Positions 22,673-34,167 of a stretch of 64,000 nt of DNA are shown here, in pieces. The stretch is from Paraphysomonas bandaiensis (taxonomy: Eukaryota; Chrysophyceae): contig CBFFRP010000150.1 of NCBI GenBank assembly GCA_965644295.1, positions 372,001 through 436,000 of the forward strand, read 5' to 3'. The notes beneath the pieces were generated by a model. That model searched no databases and had not been told where the DNA came from. It saw nothing but the letters and a program-made list of their open reading frames with translations. Numbering within the stretch: position 1 is the first letter of the stretch; the number at the start of each line of letters is the position of its first letter. Made by a program: the position numbers and the translations under genes.

Positions 22673-25034
22673 ATGGGTGAGCATCCACTCTTTCATGATG
22701 AGGAGCCCTTGAACACTATTGTGATTGGTGTACCTGCTCTCGTATGCTCCTGTATAGGAGCAATCACTGCACTGATCTTCTTATGGAGAATTTCTTCTTA
22801 TAATATTGTTCCTGATGATAAAGGAGATGCAACCAGAAAGCAGATGGCTGATGCTATGAGAGAGCTGTCTCATGCTATTGGATCTGGCGCTCAGGCTTTC
22901 CTTGTTAAGGAGTACTCGTATCTCATTTGTGTCTCCCTCTGTTTGTTTGTCCTGGTCTCCGTTGTTGTGGATTGGCGCACGGGCCTCTGGTAAATAAACT
23001 ATATTTATTACTTGAAGTACTTATACTGTTTGCAGCTACCTTGGTGGGGCCTTCACCTCTGCCCTCTGTGGCTTTATCGGCATGAAAGTGGCCACTTACA
23101 GCAACTCCCGCACTGCAGTCGCTGCAGAACTCGGACTCAATGATGCTCTTGGTGTTTCCTTCATGTCTGGGTCTGTTATGGGTTTGTCTGTTGTTTCCCT
23201 TGGCCTTGGAGCTCTTTCGTCTCTCCTCATGGCATTTGACGACGATGCAATTGGTGGTGTTGCCGCTCTCACTGGGTTTGGAATGGGCGCCTCGACTGTA
23301 TCTATATTTGCTCGTGTGGCAGGTGGAATTTTTACCAAGGCTGCTGATGTGGGTGCTGATCTCGTCGGCAAAGTTGAGGAGGACTTTCCGGAGGATGATG
23401 TCCGTAACCCCGCTACAATCGCTGATAATGTCGGGGACAATGTAGGTGATGTCGCAGGCATGGGAGCTGACCTGTTTTCCTCTTTTGTGGGGTCTATAAT
23501 TGCCAGCTCAATTCTGGGATACTCTCAGCATGGCCAAGTTGGGATTGCACTTCCTTTCTGGATATCCATGTCTGGAATTATTTGTGCTATTATCGGTATG
23601 ATGACTATTCGTACTAAAGAAGGAGCCACGATGCACGAATTATTGAATGTGCTCCGCCGAGGTATGTTCACTGCTGCAATCCTTGAGATGGGATGCATGG
23701 CGATCATCATCCAGGTGCTAAATATGGACTGGAGACTCTTTTTCTGCCTATTGATTGGTCTATCTGCTGGCATTCTCATCTCTTTCTGGTCGGAGTACTT
23801 CACTTCTGGAGCCTACCCCCCTACACGTCGAATCGCTGCTTCGGGTATATTCGGCCCAGGAAATGTAGTTATAGAGGGCCTTTCCGTAGGATCTTTCTCC
23901 GTTATTGGTCCAGTTTTTATCATCGCATCTACTATTATTGCCGTGCGCGCACTCTCGGGATCTGCTTTCGGTATTGCCTTGGCCTCGACAGGAATGCTGT
24001 CCACTTTAGGCATCACCCTAGCCACCGATGCCTATGGACCTGTGGCTGACAATGCCGGTGGTATAGCGGAAATGGCCCACATGCCTGAACATGTCCGCCA
24101 TAATACTGACACACTTGATGCTCTCGGAAACACCACTGCTGCAGTGGGGAAGGGCTTTGCTGTTGGATCTGCTGTGCTGACTGCTGTCTCGCTATTGACT
24201 ACTTACACTGTTCGAGTTGGAATTGTTGACACTCTGGACCCTATCAATGACAGATTCTTTATTCCTGGAGTTCTTGTGGGTGCCATGCTTCCCTATGCCT
24301 TTGCAGCCCTCACTATGGGTGCTGTGGCTAAAGCTGCTGGAGCCGTGGTTGTGGAAGTCAGACGCCAGCTGAACACTATTCCTGGTCTTCGCGAGGGCCT
24401 TCCCGATGCAAAGGCGGATCATACTACTTGTGTGTCGATGGTAACCGGGGCTGCGCTATATGAGATGATTCCTCCCGCTGCACTGGTTATTCTTTCGCCT
24501 CTTATCTTTGGAATCGGACTGGGTCCTGAGATGCTTGCTGGCGTCCTGCTGGGTGCTATCACTTCAGGCTTCGTGCTCGGTGGTATGATGAATGCCGCAG
24601 GGGGTGCCTGGGATAATGCCAAGAAATTGAACGAAAAGGATGGACAGAAGGGCAGCTTTAAACACAAATCGACTGTCGTGGGAGACACTGTTGGTGACCC
24701 TTTCAAGGATACCTCCGGCCCTGCAATCAACATTCAGATTAAGCTGATGTCTTACATCTCTGTTGTTCTTGTTCCGGTTTTCAAGCAGCAAGTGGATTTC
24801 TGGTGGGTTGCTCTTATCATTATTGGAGTCGTTCTTCTCGTCACTCCATTATACATCTACTGCTGCCCAGCTGGCCTAAAAAGCGAGGACAGAGAAAAGG
24901 TATTCGAGGCCAAATCTGGTGACATCTCCCCTGCCAAAGGACCGTACTCTGGGCTTCCCACCGAGGAGTCAAAGGCGGCGGTTGAGATGACGGATGTCGC
25001 CATTGCTGAGGAATACGCTGTAAGCCAAGTGTAA
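22673..25034 (+). CDS. K+-dependent proton-pumping pyrophosphatase (type I)
   Basis: A membrane pump that couples pyrophosphate hydrolysis to H+ transport into vacuole or acidocalcisome-like compartments. Exons 22673-22989 and 23036-25034 flank a 46-bp intron, giving 771 residues, the usual plant-type length. About 16 hydrophobic segments are visible. The substrate motif DVGADLVGKVEEDFPEDD lies at about 210-227, followed by NPATIADNVGDNVGDVAGMG. The second acidic site reads DAYGPVADNAGGIAEM, and the third is GDTVGDPFKDTSGP. GNTTAAVGKG at about 470-479 has Ala where K+-independent pumps have Lys, indicating the type I, K+-stimulated form. One change stands out: DDVRNP, where the family usually has DDPRNP. 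The C-terminal 50 residues are acidic and variable. Confidence 0.96.
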
Positions 25035-26986
25035 GAAGCTTTTTTCGGATAATTCTTGTCACGTTTTGACACTTTTTTGACAATACAATAATGACTGACA
25101 GTATATTTTTGAATTGTTGAGATTTATTTCGCAGTAGGTAGGTTTAATATTGTAAGCTTAACATGTAGGCATTCTTCATATTGATACCTAATTAATAACA
25201 TCCGCCATATTTAGAAGGGTGTACTATAAATCTCTTACAAAAGCGTTGAGGACAAGGGGTCCAGATAAACCAAAAGTGTTAAAGATTATTGTAGCTGATA
25301 ATGCATGTAATTTGTTGAGTTTGGCTTTTATTAGTAAACAATAAAAGCTGTATTTCCTAAAAGGTTTTCGAATGATAATCGTTGCTTGAATGTATAGTAT
25401 AGTAGACAGTAGGCTTGCGTAACAATTAATTGGTTTTAAAATAATTGCTGCAATTATTTCATTACATACATACATACATAGATAGCAGGTTCGAGGCCAA
25501 CAGTACTGAAATATTGGCGTATAGTAGTGTGAATGGTGCTGCGTGTCCATTGGGGACCACTCGTTGCTATATTATATCTTTATTAGCTACACACTAGTAG
25601 TAGTGCATGTGTGTAATGTATAGAGGAACAGTATTTTGTGTTCCTTGAATAGTATCATTGAATAGCAATAAAAAAAACACTCAACAAAGTTGGACTCGTA
25701 GTGAATGTCTTCTTATATTAGCAACAAGGGACACTAATATAAGTGGCATTTGTGTAGACATCTTTGGGCCCTGACAAATAAACAGACATCCGAGACAGCC
25801 TGAAAATATATCCGGGGTATTGACCCTCAACAAAGTCGGACTCGCACCGTTTACTGGTGATCTGGGGGATAACGACCGGAGATATTTTTCCGCATAAATT
25901 AAAACTGACGTGATCCGCATAAAATAGTCAGCAGATAATTTTCTACCACTCATAGCCTAATGCTAGTGTGGTACAAAGGACACTAATTAAAGTGTCACTT
26001 CTGTAGACGTCTTTGGGCCTTGACGAATAAAATATATCCGTGATATTGGGCTGCCTGCTTAAGTCAAGCATCCGGGCTGTTCACCTGAAGGACTCAAAAT
26101 ATGAAGTCAGCAGATGTGGGGTATATATCAAAATTCTTCTTGCTCTCACTGCGTTTGCTTTGAGTGATAGAGCGAAAGTGGTTGCATCTCTGTGCTTGCG
26201 GTGACGGGAAAACAGCTTTCGTAGCGTTAAATACTAAATAGTAGGATATCAGAGGTAAACACTAGTTAGCTAAATTGCAATGCTATATTAGTCCTGACTC
26301 TTAAACGCCTAGTGCTAATTGCTAATTGTTGTAATAAGTATGGTTCTCTAAGATAGTATTGTAGAATACGATAATGCAATGTGAAAAACAGTAATACGTT
26401 GTCAAAGATACTCTATAGCTATAACTGTGAAACTGAAGTATTGTATCATGACGATTCAAGATACGGACGTTTGAGCAGTGGTTGATATGAACAAAATAAA
26501 TTATCATGTTGTTGATAGGTCTTACATAACAACACACACAATTGTGTATGCAATCTTAATAAAGAGTATATCCAGTTTAATTACTATAAACTTTTCTCAA
26601 CGATCATAATTGTTAAAATGAACAATAGTCAATACTAATAAATAATATGACGTTATCTATGAAAAATGAAAATAGGGACGTCATAATCGCTAAAATGAAG
26701 CACAATTATAATTTAGCTGCAGTAATATCCATCGATTGATTCTTTATCTTTCGCTCATATGGTCATGCATATATACAACACACCTTGACGGTAACATGTA
26801 GCAATAATTCCTAGTATCTAAAGGAATAGTGAAAAAGACTTTTCCGCTAGCATTAGTTACCATGACAGCACCAATTCGATCGCATGCAACATTCAGATGT
26901 ACTACAAAATAATTAGATTGGTGCTGCTAAAGAACACAGCTTGCACTATCCCATAAAAATACACTACCACAGTAAAATCATCTCTT
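25035..26986. other. Convergent spacer rich in interspersed repeat
   Basis: This 1.95-kb spacer between the 3' ends of the H+-PPase and cactin genes carries copy A of the hairpin repeat family (about 25680-26300). The remainder is A/T-rich with no gene. Confidence 0.4.
25680..26300 (+). repeat. Hairpin repeat family, copy A (partly duplicated)
   Basis: It starts CTCAACAAAGTTGGACTCG at 25681, restarts with CTCAACAAAGTCGGACTCGC at 25827, and ends with the conserved GCGAAAG...CTTTCGT hairpin (26172-26223) followed by TAGTAGGATATCAGAG. Matching copies lie at 32083-32443 (inverted), 49463-49850, 58190-58810 and 59138-59310. No ORF is conserved, so it looks non-autonomous. Confidence 0.75.
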
Positions 26987-29191
26987 CTAGCGCCTATATC
27001 GGTGTCTCTTGAAGTTGAAGTACAACTGAAGTACACCCCTCTCAAATATACATTTGAACCCTGTCTTTTTGCCAATTTCCCATTCCTGGTTAAGAATTTT
27101 GAACGCTATATCTTCATATGGTGGGCCTGCGTGGAAACGAATAATAGCAAACTCAGGTTCGTCAGCAGCCTCCAAGTAGTACTTCGGAGTTTGAGTTTTA
27201 TCGATCAGATCAGGATAAAATATGTTAAATTTATATCCCTGGATGGTCTTTGGTGGAGGGTTATCGTGATCATAGTGGGTCGTGTTGTATTTGTTCCAAT
27301 CATAACCCGTTTTTACACGATTAAAGTACCGAGGCTTTCTAGGGCGGTACTTATCTTGCCACCAATAGGTGCCATGTGATACTGCCACCTCATCCCTAAC
27401 CAGCATCTGTTCCTCCATCTCTTCCAACCCCTTTTCTTCTTCTCTTTTCTGGAGAGATATAGCATCCGCAGACGAGTCCTGCTCGCTGGTACTAGAGCAT
27501 GTAGCAGTATCCATCCCTTTCCACCTAGCCTCGTCACTGGCTCGCAACTGCTGCGGTTCAGACGACGAGGCTGAGCCTCCAGGAGGGCTAATAAACCGAA
27601 AGTCTTCACCTTCTCGAGGTCGTTTTTTGGACAGCCGAGAGTCTTCTTGGTTTTCTCTCTCCTTCGCCTATCAACATGGAGTGAACAGTGGTTCATGTAA
27701 CAAATTCAAAATATACCTTCGCTGCTTCCGCCTTGAGAATAGAAAGAGCTTCAATCTGCTTGTCCAGAAGATCACGATGGGTCTCTCTGATTACCGCTCT
27801 GTGGTACTCAAGGGTGGTTTCCCTCTCCATCTGTTCCCAGTATTCCACATCGCTCCGTCGACCCTCCCGAATACTTTTCCTGATGTCATCCCGCATACGC
27901 AACAGATCAGAAGAACTTTTGCCTGTTGATGATTCAGTCAATACAAAGTATAAAGTGATAAATATTAAGTGTGAATCATAATGACTACGTTTTCGTAAGA
28001 CATTATTATTTTCCATGACCTGTCTCGAGAAACATCTCACACTCTTACCTCTGAAAGTTTGCTTAACATCTTCCATAACGGCTTTGTGAAGTGATTGCTC
28101 ACGTCGATTTTTTCTTCTTCGCTCCGCGCACACAAGCTCATGCAGCGACTCCCAGAATTTAACATAAGGACCCCCTTTGCGCTTCTCAACATCAAGATAA
28201 GTCTCACTATCGTCCATTAGCTCCACAAGATCAGCATCACTCAGCCCATCCAACAGACTCAATGGATCAGCCATTTCCATGTCTAAGTTTGCAAGACTAA
28301 TTCCCATATCCCGTTGTTCCTTCACGCAAAAATCAGTTGTCAGACGCATGCAATCCGTAATCACTACGGTTGGACAGATTCTTACTGTTACATCGATTGA
28401 CGTACTCACACAGCTACTACACACATATATATAAATGTCATGCAACTCACCTTGTCAGTTGAAAATGCCGACTCCACCAACAGAATATTTTGAGCTAGCA
28501 GATCAATTGGTTTTTCCCGCTTCTCAATTAAACGTATCTTACTCCTAACTCTCGTTTGATTCATATGAAACTCTTCCTCTTTCGTCTCCCAATCTACATA
28601 CTGAGCTGCTTCACGCAATCTCATTTCTTCGGCACGTAAGCGTTCCATTTCTTCTAATTCTGCTTCTCGTTCAGCTCGTCGTTTACGTACACGATCAATA
28701 TCTTGTATAAGGGATAATCTCGCTTGTTCAGAGTCCTCTTCTACTTTCCCTACATAATAATACACTCACACTGTATTATACCATACACAGTAAATCGTCA
28801 CCTAGTTGCTTATCTTTCTCTTTCTTCTTTCCCCATACGAATGGTTGTAATAAATTAGAATCTCCGAATGGATTTGTTTCATTGGAATATCCGAACATTT
28901 TAGCCACCTAAATAATATAATAATGATACACTATCTACAGCATAAACACGATCAAATGAAGCATACTGTATGGCGTATGAGCATAGAGTCTAGTGTATGG
29001 AGTATAGAGTATGGAGTATGACAGTAGATAGCGTAAAGTCTCATACTTTTTCTGCTTTCTTTCTTGCTCGTCGTTTCTCTCTTTGATCTGGATCCTCATC
29101 TCTGTGTTTATGTTTACTTCTGCAGTGTGTATATGCATCATCTCGTGCTGGATTATATCTGACGTAGTTTCACTTACTTGTCTTTACCCAT
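26987..29191 (-). CDS. CACTN: Cactin (spliceosome-associated protein)
   Basis: Cactin is a conserved nuclear protein of activated spliceosomes. Seven minus-strand exons (29178-29191, 29047-29119, 28802-28907, 28451-28749, 28049-28319, 27717-27922, 26987-27667) join to 549 residues. The first exon is only 14 bp: MGKDK, then KHKHRDEDPDQREKRRARKK. NETNPFGDSNLLQPFVW and the coiled basic middle follow, then FWESLHELV and DVEYWEQM. The diagnostic C-terminal domain reads YDWNKYNTTHYDHDNPPPK, QGYKFNIFYPDL, IIRFHAGPPYEDIAF, and ends LQLYFNFKRHRYRR. Three introns (126, 131, 139 bp) are longer than usual here. The 131-bp one depends on a weaker acceptor and is the least certain junction. Confidence 0.92.
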
Positions 29192-29293
29192 AATGCTCTA
29201 TGTCCTCTCTATCGACTGATATTATAGTTTGATTGCCTACTATCCCTCTATCACTGTGCTGATGTATATATACTGACAGACTCAGCTCTCTCT

Positions 29294-29796
29294 GTATGTA
29301 TGTATGTATGTATGTATGTATGTATGTATGTATGTATGTATGTATGTATGTATGTATGTATGTATGTATGTATGTATGTATGTATGTATGTATGTATGTA
29401 TGTATGTATGTATGTATGTATGTATGTATGTATGTATGTATGTATGTATGTATGTATGTATGTATGTATGTATGTATGTATGTATGTATGTATGTATGTA
29501 TGTATGTATGTATGTATGTATGTATGTATGTATGTATGTATGTATGTATGTATGTATGTATGTATGTATGTATGTATGTATGTATGTATGTATGTATGTA
29601 TGTATGTATGTATGTATGTATGTATGTATGTATGTATGTATGTATGTATGTATGTATGTATGTATGTATGTATGTATGTATGTATGTATGTATGTATGTA
29701 TGTATGTATGTATGTATGTATGTATGTATGTATGTATGTATGTATGTATGTATGTATGTATGTATGTATGTATGTATGTATGTATATGTATGTATG
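29294..29796. repeat. (TATG)n microsatellite, about 490 bp perfect
   Basis: About 122 uninterrupted copies of the 4-bp unit run from 29294 to about 29783, followed by one TATATG variant and a short tail. All six frames stay open, which creates spurious ORFs of MYVC and HTYI repeats. It lies in the head-to-head spacer between the cactin start (29191) and the silicon-transporter-like start (30183). The exact length in the genome is unreliable from assembled reads. Confidence 0.97.
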
Positions 29797-30182
29797 GACT
29801 CCTCCATCCACACTCCAACTCAATGTGTGTATACATGTACATACAGCAGCAGTGCAGTCATATGCATCAGTACATATCATCTTCGGAGTTTTCAATACAA
29901 AAATTCTAGAATTATTCAATCCCCGTATTAAAACGCCGTTTTTTAGCTTTCTTCTGTATTCATTTTCCCTACTTTACTTTGTATTCTCTTCTCCGGCCAG
30001 CTCTATCCACTAGGATCTGATCTCATCTGATCTAGATGTCACAGAGTGTCATGTACATATAAAGTATCCCTTTATTCCCTTCAAGTCATAATCGACTCAA
30101 CACTTGACCCCATACAGAGTCATCTCATATCAATCATGTCAGTAATACACTCACATTTCAATGACTTCAGCTCTGAATTAAC
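29797..30182. promoter_or_regulatory. Upstream region of silicon-transporter-like gene
   Basis: TACAGCAGCAGTGCAG begins at 29842, a version of the recurrent motif. The rest is unremarkable. The promoter role is inferred from position. Confidence 0.35.
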
Positions 30183-31724
30183 ATGGACACATCCAACACG
30201 ACAGATGCTATGCCGAAGGAACAGAATTCAGCCCATGAGGCGGGCATCTCTACCTTCCTCTCTACTGCTATCAAGTATATCGTATCGTCTGGGTTAACTT
30301 TGACCTATGTGGTGTACTTGATGTGGGGGATATGGACCAATCAGGCTGTCTTGCCAGGCCCCCCAATTGCCCACTTCATAATTTTCTGCTTCTGTCTGAC
30401 TTTGGTTGCCTATCTCGAAGGACTACAAGTGGCAATTCTGGCCGTAGAGCACACGGATGCAAGACCTAAAAAAATGACCCACCCACGAGCTTTCAAGCTC
30501 ATTTCCAGCATCAAGCAAGGCAACAATGTGGAGAAATTTTTGATTGGTCGACAGTTTTTCACTATCTTCGTCTTCACTCTTATGGCACAGGTAACGAGTT
30601 TCCCCAACATATCACGGCTTGGAATCCCATCAGTAATCTGGTTTATTTTCATTCAAACTGGCCTACCTGGTGCCATGGTTGCGACTACGATTGGGTCCCT
30701 CCAGCCACAGCTTCTTGCTGCGAAGGATCCGTGGAAATTTTTGGATCTTTATGGTTCGTGCTCCGTTTTGTATCTATGTTATGGTCTTGAGTTTACGGGG
30801 ATATGTACACATTTCGCCTGGATGCTGATCACACTACTCCGAAACACAGCATTCAAAACTGAACAAAAGCCCAAATCCCATGCCATTGACGACACGCCTC
30901 AGAGGATGCTTGTAGAAGGTCTTAAATATGTCACGTCTACGTGCATCATCGGCACATATTTAGTATACATAATGTGGGGTATATGGACGGGCCAAGCTCT
31001 CTTGCCGGTGCCACATATTGCTGTATTTCTTGTGTACTGCATTTGCATCGTGTTTCTTGCCTACCTCGAGGGCCTGCAGGTGGCCATTCTCGTAGCTGAA
31101 AATTACGACATTGTTCAATACAGCGTCACTTATCCTAATGCAGTGGCGCTCATGCAAAGGGCAAACTTTCAAAAAAACGTTCGGAGGTTTCTCATTGGAA
31201 GGCAGTTCTTTGTCATTTTTGTGGTGTTTCTAATCAACCAGTGTACCATTTTCCCAAACATTTCCCAACTCGGTATCAATAGCGGCGTATGGTTTACCTT
31301 CATTCAGCTGGGCTTTCCCACAGCTCTTAATGTTCTCTCATTTGCCCAGCTTCCCGCCCAGCTACTTGGTAACCAAGACCCTATGCTGTTCATGAATAGA
31401 CCTGGTGCACGCTTCACTTTAGAAGTTTGCCTTTTCACTGAAATGACCGGTTTGGCTCATTTCAGCTGGGTGAGCGCAGCTATCTCGAAGGCCACATGGT
31501 TTCGTATATCTGCTGATGCGAAATCAGATAAGCTCGCTGCTGTATCTGCACGAAGCAATCAATCTTCCGGAAGGGCTGAAATGCAAACCAAGGGATCTGA
31601 CGTGACGGTAACTGACGAGGAGGTGGCATTTTCATCTACTGAAAGAGCTGAAGGGCGAGGAGACATCAGTCACCATATCATCACCTTAAGCTCTGATGAA
31701 ATAGCTCCTGCAACTGAAGAGTAA
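30183..31724 (+). CDS. Silicon transporter (SIT) family protein, two repeats
   Basis: A 513-residue intronless membrane protein with an internal duplication. Each half has about five hydrophobic segments, giving about ten in all. EGLQVAIL lies at 79-86 and 296-303, and FLIGRQFF at 119-126 and 336-343. These are the EGxQ and GRQ motifs that define SIT silicon transporters and lie on helix pairs 2-3 and 7-8. The downstream spacing also agrees: a G-x-L-x-x-Q-L segment (GSLQPQL; FAQLPAQL) and a helix with E-x-TG (LEFTGICTH; FTEMTGLAH). The C-terminal 75 residues are hydrophilic and acidic. SITs import orthosilicic acid, in some lineages with Na+. Function here is inferred from motifs, and the sequence is diverged from diatom SITs. 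It is head-to-head with cactin. Confidence 0.8.
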   Translation: MDTSNTTDAMPKEQNSAHEAGISTFLSTAIKYIVSSGLTLTYVVYLMWGIWTNQAVLPGPPIAHFIIFCFCLTLVAYLEGLQVAILAVEHTDARPKKMTHPRAFKLISSIKQGNNVEKFLIGRQFFTIFVFTLMAQVTSFPNISRLGIPSVIWFIFIQTGLPGAMVATTIGSLQPQLLAAKDPWKFLDLYGSCSVLYLCYGLEFTGICTHFAWMLITLLRNTAFKTEQKPKSHAIDDTPQRMLVEGLKYVTSTCIIGTYLVYIMWGIWTGQALLPVPHIAVFLVYCICIVFLAYLEGLQVAILVAENYDIVQYSVTYPNAVALMQRANFQKNVRRFLIGRQFFVIFVVFLINQCTIFPNISQLGINSGVWFTFIQLGFPTALNVLSFAQLPAQLLGNQDPMLFMNRPGARFTLEVCLFTEMTGLAHFSWVSAAISKATWFRISADAKSDKLAAVSARSNQSSGRAEMQTKGSDVTVTDEEVAFSSTERAEGRGDISHHIITLSSDEIAPATEE

Positions 31725-32082
31725 GCTCTTTTAGCCGCAGAATATAATCGAAATTCGGAAGGCTCCGTTTTTCGTCGGTACTCTGTAGAAGTTTTTTTTC
31801 GCATAGAAGTCGTATCATATTTGCCGATTGCAGTGTAGTGTCTCTTAGATCTGACGGTACATTATGTAAATCGGCGTTAAGTACTGTTGTAATAGAAAAA
31901 TGTATTTTTTCTAAATGAGTAACAATCGATATTTCTGAAAGATGACGATTTCGTTGCGGATATTGAAAGTCTTTTATTTAGCAATAGGCGTTAAAAAGCT
32001 GCACCGATTTAGTTGCTAGATGAATGCTAGACATACTAGTTTGACCTCTACCTGTAATTAATCAGTACACACTTTTTTATCT
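31725..32082. other. 3' spacer, no feature seen
   Basis: The A/T-rich 3' flank of the silicon-transporter-like gene, with no gene or repeat that I recognise. Confidence 0.35.
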
Positions 32083-32443
32083 TACTATTTAACGCTACGA
32101 AAGCTGCTTGTGCGTCGCCGCAAGCACCAAGGTGCAACCACTTCCGCTCTGAGTTCTTAAGGTGAACATCCCGGATGCTTGACTTCAGCAGGCAGCCCAA
32201 TACCCCGGTTACCCTTCAGGTGGGCCCATTTGCGGATGCCTGTTTATTCGTCAGGGCCCAAAGGCGTCTACACAAGTGACACTTATTGGTGTCCCTTGTA
32301 CCACACAAGCATTCGGCTATGAGTAGGCAGAAGAATATCTGCTGACTATGTTTGCGGCTCACGTTAGTTTCCCAGAGAGAATCTCTCCGGTACTTATCCC
32401 CCAGAACACCACGAAAAGGTGCGAGTCCGACTTTGTTGAGGGG
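32083..32443 (-). repeat. Hairpin repeat family, copy B (inverted)
   Basis: Read on the minus strand this is the cleanest copy. It runs from CTCAACAAAGTCGGACTCGC through GGTGTTCTGGGGGATAAGTA and GTGTGGTACAAGGGACAC to the GGAAGTGG...AGCAGCTTTC hairpin and TTAAATAGTA. Its length of about 360 bp defines the core of the family. Confidence 0.8.
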
Positions 32444-32699
32444 AAAAAGAAACTCGTGTTCTAGCGAGTGATAGTTGAATGTAACGCAAAGACTTGAATA
32501 TGCACGCCTACGGGCCTGAATTCGTTCACTTACGTAAAAAGTAGTAGTAGCTATCCAACATATGAATTAAGTCACTTGTAAATTCATTAGTCATATTATT
32601 TATTCTTTTATTCTACTGTAGTATATGTAGACAGCAAGGTTACTTCTCAATTAATTATTATTGAAACTGACACAGCCAATTCAGTTAATTGGGACAGCA

Positions 32700-33625
32700 A
32701 GCAATAATTGACTACAACATGCGCCAATTAGTTGGTACGCAGTACACAGCAGGGCTGCAACAATTAATTACATGAAACATACATAATAATTGCAATTATA
32801 ATTGCTCGCTGTAAGGTTGCAATTAAATTGCAATTAATTGGCAATTATTTACTATATTATGTAGTAGGACATGATATTAGTATTAGAAGTTGGAAAACAT
32901 TAAGGTCAATAGAGCCATTTATTGCCCTTGTAATGGCCATCACCCTTAATGGCTATTATAACTTGCTATCCTTGTAGTGGATGCGGACATAGTTATGAAT
33001 CAGACTTTCGAAAATGCTGTTGCGAAAGTCCAAAGCGGATTGGAGGACACTCTCACTCGACCTGAGAAGGCGCAGGTCCAACGTTTCTTGTTGGACAGAA
33101 CTGATGAAGAAGAGGAAAAAGAAGATGATGGTGTCGACTCACTGGCGAGAAGACACCAAGCGCACCAAGAACAAAAGCGACTACGCACTACAAAACCAAC
33201 TAAGTACCGCTGCTTGAAGCATATTTACTCTACTATTAATTGTGTAAAAAGGCTTTTCAGTAGATCAAAAATTAACATGGGTGATCTGCGCAAATCTATG
33301 GCACCTCATCGATTAGAGGCCCTTATGTTCTTGCGCTTTAATAGATTTCTGTGGAATGCAAGTACGGTTGAAGATGCTATACTTGTGCTTGTAACGAGTA
33401 ACTAAGTTAATTAGACTATAATTGGCACAATTAAATTGTAATTATAATTGCGCAAGCTATAGCTAATAATATTTTCTTCGTATATTATAGTTCTTTATTA
33501 TAATGTCTATTTTATAATTATAAAAGAAAGTGCTTTGCTTCAGGGCCTGGTATCCATTAATGGCAGGGCTGCGTATCAATTAATAGTCAATTCATTGACG
33601 CATGTTGTAGTCAATCATTATTGCA
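32700..33625. mobile_element. hAT transposon relic with inverted flanks
   Basis: Left flank 32701-32758 and right flank 33563-33625 are imperfect inverted copies sharing TTGACTACAACATGCG and GGTACGCAG/GATACGCAG blocks. Between them lies the hAT dimerisation-domain fragment. The remaining sequence is A/T-rich, with ATTGCAATTATAATTGC-like units. The transposase catalytic core is missing, so the copy cannot move on its own. Confidence 0.6.
32977..33405 (+). pseudogene. hAT transposase C-terminal dimerisation fragment
   Basis: The open frame encodes up to 142 residues, beginning at a TTG/ATG (the first ATG is at 32980 or later). The C-terminal part, INCVKRLFSRSKINMGDLRK then SMAPHRLEALMFLRFNRFLW, matches the hAT-family dimerisation region. 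That region usually reads T/S-x-x-CERLFS-x-AK followed by RKSM-P-LE-LLFLK-NR-LW. Its cysteine-glutamate pair is Cys-Val here. The N-terminal 60 residues are hydrophilic linker. The RNase H-like catalytic domain is absent, so this is a truncated relic. It resembles copies I know from stramenopiles. Confidence 0.75.
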
Positions 33626-33670
33626 ATTATTACCTTTCAATATTTGACAATTAATTGATACGCAGCTCTG
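33564..33670. mobile_element. 107-bp hAT-type MITE
   Basis: The ends CAGGGCTGCGTATCAATTAA and its inverse ATTAATTGATACGCAGCTCTG form terminal inverted repeats typical of hAT elements. Flanks ATTAATGG and GCTAATGG could be an 8-bp target duplication with two changes. The element has no coding capacity. Confidence 0.55.
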
Positions 33671-34167
33671 GCTAATGGTAATGCATAAGAATGCCATTAC
33701 AATTGCCGGGAACTGGACTACCATAAATGGTTTCTAGGCGGCACTGCTTTGTATAATGTTGTACAATAGTTACTAACTAGCTATCAGAGCGGAAAGTAGA
33801 GAAGCTTCACGACTCTTTGCGAGTTTTCTCAACATTTGAAGTAGAAAAACAGCTTTGAATTTTAAAAGGTGAATCTATTGCCACGAATATATGGCAAAGT
33901 ACAAATGCTAACTATGTAACATTTATAGATTAAAGGCAGAGCGAACTATGAAAAGTAAAAACTAGGATTATGAATTCTATTTGACACGACTAAATTGCGT
34001 CAAGCACATGGCGTAACGTGCGTAGCATACGTTAACTGATGCAAATAATCGACTAAAGTAGCTCGACCAAAACATAGCCACTGACTATAAGTTTTTAGTG
34101 CATAACAATGCAGAGCAAATTCAACAAAAAGTGTCTCTTATTTTTACCAGAGAAGCATACTTCAAAG
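33671..34167. other. 3' spacer, repeat fragment
   Basis: Positions about 33690-33750 repeat the sequence near 60-165 of the window. The remainder, up to the RPS13 stop, shows nothing recognisable. Confidence 0.35.

Noticed and set aside
23096-24791. Long minus-strand ORFs across the H+-pyrophosphatase gene
   Set aside because: Shadow frames of a highly expressed, codon-biased gene.
26172-26223. Terminal hairpin as a tRNA gene
   Set aside because: No cloverleaf or A/B box consensus is visible; the structure is a single stem with an inner stem.
25680-26300. Tandem repeat copies as a CRISPR array
   Set aside because: Genome is eukaryotic, units are hundreds of bases long, and there are no regular spacers.
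29184-30013. Six overlapping ORFs of MYVC or HTYI repeats
   Set aside because: They are translations of the (TATG)n microsatellite, which has no stop in any frame. Nothing suggests a protein.
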